The notes below the pieces were generated by a model. That model saw nothing but the letters and a program-made list of their open reading frames with translations, ran no database searches and was not told the DNA's origin. From Atrina japonica (Eukaryota > Mollusca > Bivalvia > Pterioida > Pinnidae), in assembly GCA_030159075.1 (NCBI GenBank), contig BROG01000153.1, forward strand, positions 857,501 through 921,500: a DNA stretch of 64,000 bases. The letters run 5' to 3'. The position numbers and the translations under genes are program-made. The first letter of the stretch is position 1, and the number at the start of each line of letters is the position of its first letter. Below are positions 1 to 23,967 of the stretch, piece after piece.

Positions 1-312
1 ATAAATTTAATATAAATTGTAATAAATAAGGATAATAAACGCGTCATAGATGCTAAAGCTAAATCATTCCAATTCTTCTTACTTAAGGAAGGAATGTTAT
101 AAAATAATAATAATTGTTAATAAATATTTATCTTCATATATTTTAAAATTATAAAGCTTAAATGTCATTTTTTTGAAATTTTAAAAAAATCGACAAATGA
201 TCATTACTAAAAAGTATGAAGGTACAAAATGTATATACGTATGTACATGATGAAGCTATTCCAATGTCAACGCCTTTTTCATTTCATTATATTTAACTAA
301 AGAAAATGTTAC

Positions 313-11237
<10,925 letters not shown>

Positions 11238-11239
11238 TT

Positions 11240-11856
11240 TGCTGTTCTGATAATCCCACAAATGTATGTCAGTTTATTTTAACTATTTTATTCCTATTTC
11301 AAACTCTGACCTAATCATACAAGTATACTATCAGTAACATTTCCACAGTTGTGTGTGCGTATACACCTTGACCTCATCAGTATAACGGACTTGGAATATA
11401 TATGTACTTGTCTTGCGAATTATACGCGTGTGCGTTTAGTAATTTGCTCCGTTACCAGTTACAAATCTAAAAATACAAACTGCATATCTCTTTATACATT
11501 GTCCATATACATGTTAATAATGAACGTCCGCATTATTATACTAGTGGGCGGAAATAGTAATTTGTTTTCCGTGTGTATGTTTCATATGTACATTTCAACC
11601 ACTTTGAAATGAGATGCACATCTTCCTACTCTTCTTGTAACACAATACATTCTATTACAGTTAGATGGTTTAGCAGGATATCTTAACTTGAGATCAGCTA
11701 CAGTCACACAATATAAACCGTGTTATGTCTTTACTCAGTTTATATCCTTTGGTATCTAAGATTTTATATTATATCACAATCGTTCTTTTATTTATTATTA
11801 TAAGTAACCTAGAGTTAATACGAATCGCAACATATACAGTTAGACACACACACATG

Positions 11857-11857
<1 letters not shown>
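11240..11857. other. Upstream region of EMI-collagen gene
   Basis: Lies 5' of the exon 1 ATG on the minus strand and should hold its 5' UTR and promoter. No specific element can be assigned. Confidence 0.35.

Positions 11858-11947
<90 letters not shown>
11858..11947. repeat. (TA)n microsatellite
   Basis: About 90 bp of pure TA repeat. Confidence 0.97.
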
Positions 11948-11949
<2 letters not shown>

Positions 11950-12400
11950 GAATAGCAAATGTTTCACGATTATTATCATGATGGTTAATTACTTTGGGTA
12001 AAATTTAGAATAAGTACAGCCGTATATATTTTACTTTTCTATATACATGAATTATTTTTTCATATAAACCTCTTTTATATAATTATACACGTATGTTTAT
12101 ATCTGTTGCAATTCTTTGATTTTAAGTGTCTAATTTTCCGCTGAGCATAATGTACATTCTGAATCAAAATATGTTCATGACCCCACCCTACTAATAAATC
12201 CTTCTTCGATATCTTCCTAGTTCTAAATGTCATACAGAAGACGTCAGTATATAATGGAACACATTCAATGATAATGTTTTTAAATTCCGGCTTTTCGTCG
12301 ACTTACTTTTATACATTAACAAGTTACAGATGAGTAGATAAGTCCTTTTTCGTAAATACTTATGTTTATGAGGTCGCTCTTGTTATCGGGCAAACTTTTC
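11950..12400. other. AT-rich DNA, nothing recognised
   Basis: No open frame with coding character and no repeat structure seen. Confidence 0.4.
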
Positions 12401-12404
12401 CACA

Positions 12405-12560
12405 GCTTTCGGTCATCATGGGATCTTTACTCCTCCATGACACCTGATCCCACCTCTGGATTACCAGAGTTAACCAGATTTACATAGATTAATGTATTTC
12501 ACTCTTGGACAACCTGAAGATTAAAACTTTCGAATCTGTGATTTTTTTATATTATTAGTT
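12405..12560 (+). mobile_element. PLE 3' tail fragment, degraded
   Basis: Carries TTACTCCTCCATG and ACCTGATCCCACCTCTGG, the signature of the 3' tail of the PLE at 17479-19265, followed by diverged GTGATTTTTTTATATT. It is 5'-truncated. Confidence 0.65.
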
Positions 12561-12564
12561 AAAT

Positions 12565-14235
12565 TTATAAGTATATTTAGCATTGTCGTATGAAATTAAC
12601 CAAACAGGATAATCACTATTTTACAATAATCTACTAGTAAACTTTTTCTCTCTATCATACATATATCATACATACTCTCTCCACATACAAAATGCCTTCA
12701 AGTGTACCATCTTTATTTTACAGTCTATGATCTAGTCGTAAAAATTCAACATCTCGTGTACTATCTGATCTTTTTCCCAGATCTTCTAATTGAACAGATA
12801 TTTCGCCAGCACGTACTACACCGCACTAAGTGATTCCTGCAGTAACGAACATCAGTTAAGTACATCTTTGTAAGAATGCAATGAACATACATAAAAATAA
12901 CAATAACAGCTTCCACTATATTTCAAGCCATGACCCAAATTCACTTTCATTTTTCAATACGAACCGGTAATGTAGAAAAACCTCATGTTATGCCAGATTT
13001 CAATGAGGCACAAGTGATGCAGAGAATTAATGTAAGCTTGGGTTAATAAAGAAGCGGAATCATAACGGTAGGGACTTTTCACAACTTCCGTAACACAACA
13101 GGAGTATATGAGACGTTTCCTACCTTGATATCTGTATATAGAATGAATATGTATGTATTGTACTGATTTCAATACAAACTTAATTCCTATTTTTAAAAAC
13201 AAAAGTTTTCAAACTTTAATTTTTTCAAATATACATAATACTAAAACACATCCTTTTGAAAAGAAAATGTTATCCATACTAATCTTTATATACAAGAATG
13301 TGTTTTCCATGGAACCTATACGTGGTACAATAATATGTTCCATTGACAAGAGGATCAGTTATCATCACATTTGTAAATTATGCTGTCCTTGTCCTTCACC
13401 AAGTGAATTCTTCTTCAATGTGACCATATATTTGTATCGGTTGATGTCTGACAATTTTGTGTATATATCCTTTAGTGAAATTTGCAAAGATATTATAAAC
13501 ATTTTTTTTTCTCAGAGACTTTGCGTTACTGTAGACTGACATTGTTGCAGTAGGTTTTCCGTGCATAACAAAATAAATCACAGTTTACAACAGAACATAA
13601 ATTCTTATCAACTTTGAAATGACAAGTTAGTACTTAAATCTTAGGAGTTGCAAAATTCTTATCTTAGCGAAAGTGAAAACGATTACATAACTTGCGCAGA
13701 TATCTCTGCAATCTATCTTTTCTTTGAGGCAGTTTTCCATACATCGTTAAACATTCTTGAAAGATGAAATGTATGTTTGTATACTACATTATTTCTTGCT
13801 AACACTGGTTTTGGGAAATGTAATTAAAACAACCAGCCAACATATATTTACTCGTACACAAGATTTTGTGATATACTTTTTCGATATCTGAAAATTTGGT
13901 GAATGCAGATCTACATATGATTGTTGAAATTTACATTATAGTTTACACTTCATTTAATATGGACGTGTATAATTACCAAATACGAAGTAAATGTTACAAT
14001 TGGAATATAATATGATTCTAATGTTATAAAATATCAGATCATTTATTTACATGCAGTATTAGATAAGATACTTCTCAGAGTAAATTAACAACATTAATGT
14101 CCCTCAAAATTAATTATTCATATACAGCAGTGTCATAATCGTATTTTCTACATGCACCTGGCACCTGCATCCGTGTTCGGCTTCACGGCTGTCTAATTAC
14201 ATTATTTATTGTATTATAATATGTATATATTTTAT
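12565..14235. other. AT-rich DNA, nothing recognised
   Basis: Several unremarkable frames (for example 13153-13539) have no domain, codon bias or splice signals I can support. Confidence 0.4.
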
Positions 14236-14237
14236 TT

Positions 14238-14585
14238 AACCGCGTTGAATATCAACGTTCCGCAAATTTTACGATCGGTATAATAGTCTTGTTTGCGATT
14301 ACTCTGTTTCACTAAGTGAAATGTTGAGTTACCTTTTCGTTGGCAGTTGTTGAGACGTCTGTGCCGTTTGTGGTGAGGATTCACTCCTCACGTATTTCAT
14401 TTGGATTTGACTGTGGACTCACGGAGGGTGTGACCGGTCGACAGGGGATGCTTACTCCTCTATGCCACCTGCTCCCATCTCTTGGTTTCCAGAGGTCCGT
14501 GTTTGTTCATTTTTAGCGGATTTGTATCTATGTCCTGGACATTCTATTGATTTATAATTTGATATCTGAGATTTTTTATATTTGA
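14238..14585 (+). mobile_element. PLE 3'-end copy, 5'-truncated
   Basis: Closely matches 18922-19262, beginning inside the reverse-transcriptase C-terminal codons (AACGTTCCGCAAATTTTACG) and running through the shared 3' UTR to GATATCTGAGATTTTT. 5' truncation is the usual product of target-primed reverse transcription. Confidence 0.82.
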
Positions 14586-14589
14586 AAGA

Positions 14590-15390
14590 GAAATTTAAAC
14601 AAACCTAATATAATGTATAAAATATTGAATTGTTTGATTACTAAATCTATATGTTAACTTGGCGATCACACGAGATGTTCGGTTGAAGAAATTCGTATGT
14701 CTTTGATTCACGTAACAGTCAAAAGGTGTCGAGTTAACCACTGAGTCCAGGGTACTTTGTTCGGACGTCGACCGTACTCACTATTCACGAATTCAAAGTA
14801 ATTCAACAGTGGCAGTGCCAACACACAATCACTATCACTGTTACTTGCACGGCCAATTTTTGACAAATAATTGTCAATGTTAAACTCCTCCTCCTTAGAA
14901 ATTATTAACACCTCTCTTAAGATCAAAAGTTAATATGTAATTGGGGTTTACAAACTTATTTGATTAAATATATCATGTTTTCACGTTTTGATGTACCAGG
15001 GGATATGCTAAAATTGCACATTGTCATGCTTTCTCTTTTGGTAGAACCCCTGGTTAATCAATAGGTGAAAACATTAGTTATGTAACATATTCATAGTTTT
15101 ATTTAATCATTTTTTAGGGTGACAGGTGCATACCATAATGAAACCATACACTCATATCAATCGTATTTAATAAATAAACATACGGCTGCTGTGGGACATG
15201 CACAGCAATTCCTAGCAATTTCTGGAAGATCCAGGTGCTGTGTCAGGGAGTGGTACGTATCGTAATTTAATATTTATATTATTTATGTAGATAAAAATGT
15301 TCGACTTTTTCTGGATCAAAGGTTTAATGATGACAAGGTAATTTCTTGATCAGTATCCATGGGGAAACAGATCCTACCGACTTTCGTGCA
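14590..15390. other. AT-rich DNA, nothing recognised
   Basis: No gene or structured repeat that I can support. Confidence 0.4.
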
Positions 15391-15394
15391 ATCA

Positions 15395-15790
15395 ACGGGG
15401 AATGTCGGTACGATTGTCTAACGCTCGTAAGACCCGAGTACGATTCCCACGAGTATAGCACATTCAAAGTTGTTGCAGTGTTTCCATGAATGTCGTCTGT
15501 ATCCCCAGTGACTCCCACGACAGACTTGGTCCTATATTACGATGCACTTACAACCCATTCCCGACAGTTCAGGAGCTCTATCATCAACCATGACAGATTT
15601 TCTTTCATAAACTGTCCTTCGGATGAGACAGAAAAAACCGAGGTCCCGTGTCACAGTAAGTGTCGGCACGTTAAAGAACTCTCCTGCTCAATGGCCGTAA
15701 ATGCCGAGCATAGGCCAACATTTGAAGCCCTTCACCGGCATTTGGTGACGTCTCCATATGAGTGAAATATACTTGGGTGGAACGAATATC
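15395..15790 (+). mobile_element. SINE type B (RUDI/V-SINE-like)
   Basis: tRNA-like head near 15395-15460 (AGTACGATTCCCACGAG as box B), a middle segment with GGCACGTTAAAGAACTCTCC, and the tail GTGACGTCTCCATATGAGTG. Open frames here are incidental. Confidence 0.78.
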
Positions 15791-16387
15791 TTTCTTAAAT
15801 GCAAGAGCGGTCTGATAAGCAGGGTGGCCGTTAGGCAACGTTTCACTGTATATCGGTTGTTCGAAAATAAATCGTCCTTACGTAGATTCCCGACTTTGAA
15901 TATTCCAAATATGTATATACAATTTTTTTTCACAGACACATGAAACAGACCATTGTCAACCTGTTCAAGTAATTACACTTAGATGATGACATTATAATGG
16001 TTGATTAAACTATTATTCTATTTATCACGCTTGTAATTTTTGTAACTCTATCTAAGGCCGTTAAGAGCTATAATAGAGGACGAGCTAAAGTAGCATTGCT
16101 GACAATAAAAATCTCTTGATCCTCAACAATATCAAAAATGTTGAGACCTCTGGTGGTGATTCCGCTCTTACTTTTCGAAACATCTTGTTATTTAGAGGCG
16201 CTCCATCACTAATTTTCATAAAATTCTATATATTTATTCTTTCTGTCAAAATGATTTTCATTAAGTGTATTAATACTATAAGCATAATACCAAATTTATA
16301 ATGTTTAACCCTTTCAACCCTATAGACCATAATAGATTGTGTTAAACAATAGAAACAGCGTACCACTCAGATATTCAGGGGTGAAAG

Positions 16388-16560
16388 GGGGAAGACGATC
16401 TTTTCTGTCCATTAGTCTTCATCAGTTGATCTCCAATTTAAAATAGATGTTTATTTTCTCAAGCAAAAGTGGTATCTTACAAGGTCAAAGAATAAATCTA
16501 ATTCCATACCTAAATCCGTCCAAAAGTTACCACAATAAAAAGATATCACATTGATATATT
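16388..16560 (-). mobile_element. Hammerhead-bearing element fragment (degenerate)
   Basis: On the minus strand it has CTGATGA (16425-16419), GACAGAAA and GTC (16396-16394), preceded by body sequence matching 23800-23927 (GGTAACTTTTGGACGGATTT, then AAATTGGAGATCAA). Stem II carries a mismatch and stem I pairing is largely lost, so self-cleavage is unlikely. It lies upstream of the PLE in inverted orientation. Confidence 0.65.
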
Positions 16561-16879
16561 ACGCACTGCATAATTTATTAAAAGCATTCCAAGTACAGAC
16601 GTTTGTGATGAAAAAAAGTTTCAGCGTCTAATACCCTTTGTTAGCTATATATTTAAGGTACACGTTACATACAATGGTTGAAATGCCTGTTAAGATACTA
16701 TAATGATTTAATTCCATGATAGACAGGCATGCACCATATACAGATATTAGGGACGTAATATCAATTTTAGAGTAACTCTTCAACATTAAATATGTTATTC
16801 TGGATTACGTGTCAGAATACTAATAATCGAGTTTATCCCGAAGACAGATATATAAATATATCATTGTTGTTTTCAGTTT

Positions 16880-17215
16880 GTAACTACTAAGTCGTTTTCA
16901 CTGCTGGTGGACCGTTTGAATTACCGAGGGTATACAGAAACCTTGTACCTGGTATTTCGGTACCAGTTGATAATCTTATACTTTAAGTAATATTTCGCAT
17001 TGATATCACCAATTAAAATTTTTTATCCTTCTGATACTAAGATATCTATCTTTTTACAGTGGTTACTCTTAAACGGATTTGGGCTATACGTTTAGATTTA
17101 TCATTTGACCTAATCTGATACCAATTTCAAGTCTAATTGACAGAAACGATCGCATTTGGTATTATGTTTATAATATTCAATACAACAATAATTCAAATAT
17201 TTCATAAATTTCAAA
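16880..17215 (+). mobile_element. Retrozyme/pLTR-like copy upstream of PLE
   Basis: Shares GCTGGTGGACCGTTTGAA, GGTATTTCGGTACCAGTTG, ACAGTGGTTACTCTTA and the post-ribozyme TTTGGTATTATGTTTATAAT with 23640-24000. Its hammerhead is broken: CTGATGA is missing and only AGTCTAATTGACAGAAACG remains. Its position directly 5' of the PLE reverse transcriptase suggests a PLE pseudo-LTR (inference). Confidence 0.68.
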
Positions 17216-17478
17216 TATAAGACTTTCTCCTAATGCAAACTCATTTTACGATATCATAATGAAATTTCTTTTCCTGGAATTTACCGAGCTCGCGACAGAA
17301 ATATCCGAATTTTAAAAAACTTATTTATACAATAGATACCTTCAACTATATGTAAACCCATACAGAAAAGAGAATGCCGACGTTTAAGCTTATGAATATT
17401 TGTATTGTTGTAAGTGACTGTATTATGTTATTTATGTAAGCCCGTTCCTTTAATTGGCGTCAGAATTTCAGTTTAGTT

Positions 17479-19036
17479 TTGGATTCTGTCGAAGATTATG
17501 CCAGACGATGGGCCAAACATGAAGACGTAGAACCAGACACTTTGTCTGAATGGCTGAAAGCCATACGATGGTTGATAAAATCTCGTATTCGAAAACTTAA
17601 AGGGACTATGAAAACACGTTATCCCTCTGTATTTAATGATCCAGAAGTAGTAACTGAACTGGATAGGTTACATAACCAATATGTACTGGTACCAGCAGAC
17701 AAAGCCTCAAATAATATAGTTTTTATTTGTAAGGCACATTACTATAATTGTTTATTAGAACAACTTGGGTTTAATACGAATTCTGGAAATCCTACATACA
17801 CACGTAGCTCACTTTCAAAGGACGAGATCCTTCAAAATCACGTGTCCGTATTACACTCATTTGATATACCTACAACGGAGACCGATTTCGAGCTACCACA
17901 TTTATACTGGATACCTAAACTTCATAAAAACCCATATAAGCAAAGATACATAGCAGGATCCAGCAAATGTTCTACCAAACCTTTATCTTTACTCCTTACC
18001 AAGATATTGACAGCTGTTAAGGAGAAACTTCAAAAATACTGTACAGTTGCTTATTCCAGAAGCGGTGTAAAATCAGATGTGGATACTTAAAAATTCTAAA
18101 CAGCTTTTAGAAAATTTGAAGGCACACACAATTTTTCTCGAATTCACAGTATCAAAACTTATGATTTCTCAACTCTTTACACTACTATTCCACATAAAAA
18201 ATTAAAAGAAAGACTTTTTAGCATCATAGACAACTGCTTTTTCACTAAAGGTGGTACCCGAAAATTTAAATATCTAGTGATTGGCTATCAGGATACTTAT
18301 TTCGTCAAACACCACTCTGATTCTACACATAAGTATACTGAAGTTGATATAAAAAACATGCTGGAATTTCTAATAGACAATATATTTGTAATGTTCGGAG
18401 ACGTGGTCTTTCAACAAACTGTCGGCATTCCTATGGGAACCAATTGTGCTCCTTTATTGGCCGACCTGTTCCTTTATTCATACGAAGCAGACTTCATTCA
18501 GAAACTGCTGAATCAAAAGAAGAAAAAGTTAGCGGGTGTCCTTTAATTTGACATTTAGATATATCGACGACGTTTTGTCAATTAATAATGACAATTTTCA
18601 TACATATGTCAATGCGATATATCCCAGCGAACTAGAAATTAAAGATACAACAGAATCAAGTACACACGCTTCATACTTAGACATTTTACTTAATATAAAC
18701 ACAGACGGGAAATTAGCAACTAAGCTATACGATAAACGCGACGATTTCGGCTTTCCCATCGTAAATTTTCCACATTTAAGTAGTAATATCCCTCAGTCAC
18801 CTGCATATGGAGTTTATATTTCACAAATGATCCGATATGCCAGGGCGTGCACAACATATGAAGATTTCATATACAGAGGTAAACTACTCACTGACAAATT
18901 ATTGACACAGGGATATCGAAAACCGCGTTTAATGTCAACGTTCCGCAAATTTTATGGTCGGTATAATAGTCTTGTTTGCGACTACTCTGTTTCACTAAGT
19001 GAAATGTTGAGTTGCCTTTTCGTTGGCGGTTGTTGA
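17479..19036 (+). pseudogene. Penelope-like element reverse transcriptase, frameshifted
   Basis: Relic of a PLE reverse transcriptase. Conserved blocks occur in order: ADKASNNIVF, HLYWIPKLHKNPYKQRYIAG, DFSTLYTTIP (motif A), GIPMGTNCAPLLADLF (motif B), FRYIDDVLS (motif C with catalytic YxDD-like residues), SYLDILL, then a thumb region ending RKFYGRYNSLVCDY. The reading frame changes near 18080, 18130 and 18537, so the copy is dead. No GIY-YIG endonuclease follows; the frame closes soon after the thumb. The assignment to PLE rather than a LINE rests on the motif wording and the hammerhead association. Confidence 0.82.
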
Positions 19037-19265
19037 GACGTCTGTACCAATTGTGACGAGGATACACTCCTCATGTGTTTCACTGGACTTGACTGTGGAC
19101 TCACGGCGGGTGTGACCGGTCGACAGGGGATGCTTACTCCTCCATGGCACCTGATCCCACCTCTTGGTTTCCAGAGGTCCGTGTTTGTCCATTTTTACCG
19201 GATTTGTATCTATGTCCTGGACATCCTATTGATTTATACTTTGGTATCTGAGATTTTTATATGGT
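19037..19265 (+). mobile_element. PLE 3' untranslated tail
   Basis: Follows the reverse-transcriptase relic and carries GTGTGACCGGTCGACAGGGG, CACCTGATCCCACCTCTTGG and TTTCCAGAGGTCCGTGTTTG. Fragments recur at 12405, 14238, 30008, 33812, 37786 and, inverted, at 52937, which shows it was the mobile 3' end. Confidence 0.8.
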
Positions 19266-19269
19266 TAAA

Positions 19270-20500
19270 CATGATATGAAATCGCTTGACGGATGATGAA
19301 AGAAGATCCTTGTGTATAAATGTATCATGCCGACCAGTTTCAAGATCATGAAACTCCTCAAGTAACAGGTTTACCGATATCAATTTGCACATGTTTACAA
19401 ACACAATGAAGTCAAATCATAGAAGTTGCGACTAAATTTAATATCAATGCTAAATATTCTGTAATTATCAAAGCATAATAGGGAAGAATAATGACTGCTC
19501 AAAGGCGGTGACTACATCTAAATTGAGAATAGTCAATGGTTTGTTAAAATAAAAGCACACACAGTAATATTAGTTCTTCAAAAAGTAAACATTTACTTTT
19601 TGCATCCGTGTAAAGTAAACGAATAAAATGGAAGTATATCGGAATGTAAAGGAGTGAGGATGAAAGGCATTTCTTGCAGGACTGATTTGTCAATGTTCCA
19701 TCTAAAAACACCATACACATGTGCACATGAACTGGTCAAGTATAGATTTGCATTGTATTACAAAGACCAATCGCATTTTCGTTGGTATCCTTCGGAATCC
19801 TGTTACTATGAGCTTTTACTAAACCTTTCTGTATATTGGAATTCAGAAAATTTTCTAACATTAAAACATTTTCTTATACCCTTGAGAAATATATAAAATG
19901 CATAAAAGATGTTGATCCTTGGTTGATTTATGAAGTACAGTTGTAAAGTTATAAACAATTGTCAATGTAGGTTGTTTCCCAAACATGTTAACCTACATAT
20001 TTTATAGTTGGAAGGTTCCCCAATACATGTTTATTGTTATTTTTATTTGCTTGTTAAATTATAGGCGTATGTACAATGCACTCTAACAAAGACTGAAACA
20101 AGATATAAAATCTTGTACATTAATGTTTATGTTATGCAGAGGTCTGAATGCAATAAAATTAAAACAAAATAGTAAATTTCTGCAAAGTAAAAAAGGGTGG
20201 AGTGGGGGAATCGCTGATCATGAGAATTCGTTACGAAATATGGAAAATATGGTGAAATTGGATAACTGTAAGTGTAAAATAGTACATCTGCCTTCGTCGA
20301 TAAAGTTGCAGTATTGATATAAGCAGTAATACAGCGCATCTGTCAGATGAAAGAAACTGATAACAGGTGGTAGTTCATCGTTATATTTATCTGTATAATC
20401 GGTTGTATCTGTATCCAATCCATTCTAATCACATGTTTCGTTGCAGCACCGGTAAAATAAATAAAATATGTCGAATGCGTGTGAAGCACCATAAATCAAA
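19270..20500. other. AT-rich DNA, nothing recognised
   Basis: Only short frames without coding character. ACATGTTTACAAACAC near 19392 also occurs near 63555, hinting at a low-copy repeat. Confidence 0.4.
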
Positions 20501-20514
20501 ACTCACGCTTTAGA

Positions 20515-20875
20515 GGAGAGAGAGATACAGAGAGAAGAAGGGGTTTTAAAAGAAGACAGAGGAAACAGTGAGAGAGAAATGAAGATAGAAAGAAGAGAGT
20601 CGAGAAACAGACAGGAAGGAATATCGAAAGAAAGTAGATAAACAGAAAGAAGAGGAAGTGAGATATAATGAGGAGACGGGAAAATACAAAGATGAAGGAA
20701 GATAGAAAGATGAGAAGGAGAAAGAGAAAGTTAGATATATGAAAGTTGAGAAATGAAAAGATGAAGATGGAAACTGAAAAAGGAAGTGAGATGGAAAGAG
20801 GGGATGGACAGGAATTGACATAGAAACAGAAGGAAGAAACAGAAGAAAGAAAGGAATTATATTAGGAAAAAGATT
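20515..20875. repeat. Polypurine (GA/GAA-rich) tract
   Basis: About 360 bp of strongly purine-biased plus strand with irregular GAAAGA, AGAAG and GAGAGA units. The Ser/Phe-rich minus-strand frame is its shadow. Confidence 0.8.
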
Positions 20876-20955
20876 GAAATGACATTAAAGCCGTAAAGTG
20901 TTAAACGCCATTTCATTTGCAACTTACATGCAGTAATATGCTTCCGTACACTATT

Positions 20956-20958
20956 GAT

Positions 20959-20998
<40 letters not shown>

Positions 20999-21008
20999 CA
21001 GACAGATA
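20956..21008. repeat. (GATA)n/(GACA) microsatellite
   Basis: About ten GATA units followed by GACA units. Confidence 0.95.
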
Positions 21009-21340
21009 AATTATAATTCTTTGAAAATTATACTAAATAAGAAAGTAAAGAATAGCATGTAATGCACATTAAACAATTGGGTTCTTTCATTTGATAACTG
21101 ATCTCTGAAGTCTTTGATATAAGATGTAGGTTATAGATATGTTGATCAAATTACTTAAAGGCTGAAAGCAACTGCTTTCATATAAACTGTTTATTTATAT
21201 ATTTTTTTCTGTTGAGTCGTCGTTTGATTGGCACATTACCTCCAATGAAATTAACATGTGTTACGTAACTTAAAGTACAGCCAATTTATATATAATATTA
21301 TATACTGACTATAGGAAGGGCTATTTTCAGAGATTATTAC

Positions 21341-21442
21341 ATGTGTTTTTCCATATCGGTCTGGCATTATCCGAGACCTCTATACAGGCCCAATGGCAGA
21401 TATGGGTAGATGGATAATACCGGGCAATATGGAAAAACACAT
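21341..21442. mobile_element. Foldback/MITE-like element, ~31-bp arms
   Basis: The left arm starts ATGTGTTTTTCCATATCGG; the right arm is its imperfect complement ending ATGGAAAAACACAT. The arms are separated by about 40 bp. Confidence 0.65.
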
Positions 21443-23565
21443 TTACGGTTGTCATTGTTGATGTTAGAGGTAATATTTCCAGTAATATGAACATATGTCA
21501 GACGGTGGAACTGATAAAGCCAAATCAATAACGGGGGTGAGGGAAGGTTTATATACTGACTATAGAGAGGGCTGATATATGATATTATATACTGACAATA
21601 CTTAAATTGAGAAATATCTCACTGACTTGGTGAATAGTGATATATATATCATGTCAGATACTGTCACTACACTAAGTAAGATGTATCTTACTAACTACAG
21701 AAAAGAACTATATATAATTTACATACTAACAATACATCACATTGATTATAGTGAGGTCTGACATGACATTATAATGATGACATTATCTGAAGTGAGATGT
21801 ATCTAACTGACTAAAAGGAGAACTGATTAATACCATGTCTGATAATGGCATTACACTTAATGGCATGCATTTATTACAGTGAGGTTAGATATCACGTATC
21901 ACTTAATGTATTTTCAATTCTTAAAAAGTTAAACTTTAATTAGTTAGCTAATGTTATATTTGATATTATAATGTCTGTCCAAAATGATATATCTAAGCTC
22001 CCACTGTTGTGAGTGAGATACAGAGACAAATCTCACTTTTTAAATGTCAGTATCCAAGATAGTATTTACAATTTCTCACTGTACTTAGTGAGATTCATCT
22101 CACTTAATGTACTGTGATGTCTGTCCAAAAAAATATATCAGTTTTGAATGAGATGCATTTCACTATTTCAAAACAAATTATCTATAAATTCTCACTCTAG
22201 ACAGATTTTTCTCACTTATTGTAATGCCTTTATCTAACATTTACTTTGTGAGATCCATCTCACTTAATACATTGTCTGTCAGAAAATATATCAAAGGTCT
22301 CAGTGTTGTAAGTGTGATATGTCTCACTATTTGTGAGGCTGGTATCTTGTTTATTAGTTCCAACTCTACAAAGTGATACCTATCTCACTATCTGTCTTAC
22401 TGTACTCAGTGAGATCAATCTCACTTAATATTTTGTCTATCAAAAATATATTAATGTTCTCACTGTTTTGAGATATGTATCACTATTTGTGAGGCGAGTA
22501 TCTAACATTGTGTTTATAAGTTCTCACTGTACTCAGTGGGACATACAAAGTTATTTAAAAATCACTGTTCTCAATGACAAATATCTCACTATTTGTCTCA
22601 TTGTATGGATGGAGATCCATCTCACTTAATACTTTGCCTGTCCAAAAATATATCTAAACTCTCACTGTTGTGAGTAAGATACATCTCACTATTTGTAAGG
22701 CCAGTATCTGACATGTTGTTTATAAGTTCCCACTGTTCCCAGTGAGACCCATCTCACTTAATGTTTTGTCAGTACAAAGTTATTTGAAACTCACTTGTCT
22801 GTTAGACAGATCTAAAATGTGAGTTTCACTAGTGATACATGTCTCACTAGTAATACATATCTCACTAGTGAAATCCCTATGACTAATGATACATATCTCA
22901 CTAGGTATCTCACTTAATACCTTGTCCAAAAGATATATAAACTCCAACTCACAAATCAGATCCATCTCACTGTTGTGAGTGAGAGACATCTCACTATTTA
23001 TGAGGCCAGTTTCTAATATGTTGTAAATAAATTCTCACAGTAACTAGTGAGACCAATCTCACTTGATGTTGTCAGCACATACAAAGTTATTTGAAACTCA
23101 CTGTTGTCAGGATACACATCCCACTAGTGATACATATCTCACTAGTGAGATCCATATACTAGTAATACACATCTCAAAAGTGAGATCCATATACTAATAA
23201 TAAACATCTCACAAGTGAGGTCCATTTACTAGTAATACACATCTCACAAGTGAGATCCACCTCAATTCTGTCCATCTCACTGTTGTGAGTGATAGACATC
23301 TCACTTTTTGTGAGGCTCTAGAAACCAGTCTCACTTGATGTGTTGTCAGCACATACAAAGTTATTTGAAACTTGCTGTTGTCAAGATACACATCCCACTA
23401 ATGATACATATCTCACTAGTGAGATCCATATACTAGTAATGCACATCTCACTAGTGAGATGTGATTAATACTTTCCAAAATATATCTGAATTCTTACAGT
23501 TGTGAGTGAGAGACATCTCAATATTTTTGAAGCCCATTGTGAGTGAGAGACCTCTCAGTATTCTA

Positions 23566-23605
23566 CTGATGAAGTCTAATTGACAGAAACGGTATCGTCT
23601 TGAGC
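23566..23605 (+). ncRNA. Hammerhead ribozyme core, upstream copy (no stem I partner)
   Basis: Core CTGATGA, stem II GTC/GAC, GAAAC and the GTC site are all present. The bases just 5' (TATTCTA) cannot pair with the downstream TTGAGC, so this first copy lacks stem I. Expected if the insertion begins at the ribozyme core. Confidence 0.65.
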
Positions 23606-23921
23606 ATTATAACTTTGGTATTATGTTTATAATATTTATAACCACTAGGTCGTTGCCACTGCTGGTGGACCGTTTGAGTCCCCGAGGGTATACATAAACC
23701 TAGTACCTGGTATTTCGGTACCAGTTGTTCATCTTATACTAAAGGAATATTTGGCACTGTTGACACCATTTAAATTCGAAAATTTTCTAAAGCTAAGATA
23801 GTCATTTTTTTTTTTACAGTGGTTACTCTTAGACGGATTTCGGCTATACTTTTAAATATATTATTTGGCCCTGTATGACACCACTTTATCTTTAGAAAAA
23901 ACACATACTTTTCAAATTGGA

Positions 23922-23967
23922 GCTCAACTGATGAAGTCTAATTGACAGAAACGGTATCGTCTTGAGC
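23922..23967 (+). ncRNA. Hammerhead ribozyme, complete fold
   Basis: Stem I is GCTCAA (23922-23927) with TTGAGC (23962-23967). CTGATGA is at 23928-23934. Stem II is GTC/GAC around loop TAATT, closed on the core side by an A-A mismatch (23935/23947). GAA at 23948-23950 is followed by stem III ACG/CGT with a GTAT loop. The cleavage base is C23961. The 3-bp stem III is short, as in dimer-dependent type I hammerheads of PLEs and retrozymes. The usual G-C at 10.1-11.1 is replaced, so activity is uncertain. Confidence 0.78.

Noticed and set aside
17135..17165. Active hammerhead ribozyme
   Set aside because: CTGATGA and the stem I partner are missing; only stem II and GAAACG remain.
17479..19036. 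Retrovirus or LTR-retrotransposon polymerase
   Set aside because: Motif wording (DFSTLYTTIP, IPMGTNCAPLLADLF) and absence of protease, RNase H or integrase fit a Penelope-like element.
20546..20821. Ser/Phe-rich secreted protein
   Set aside because: Complement of a polypurine tract with no splice or leader context.
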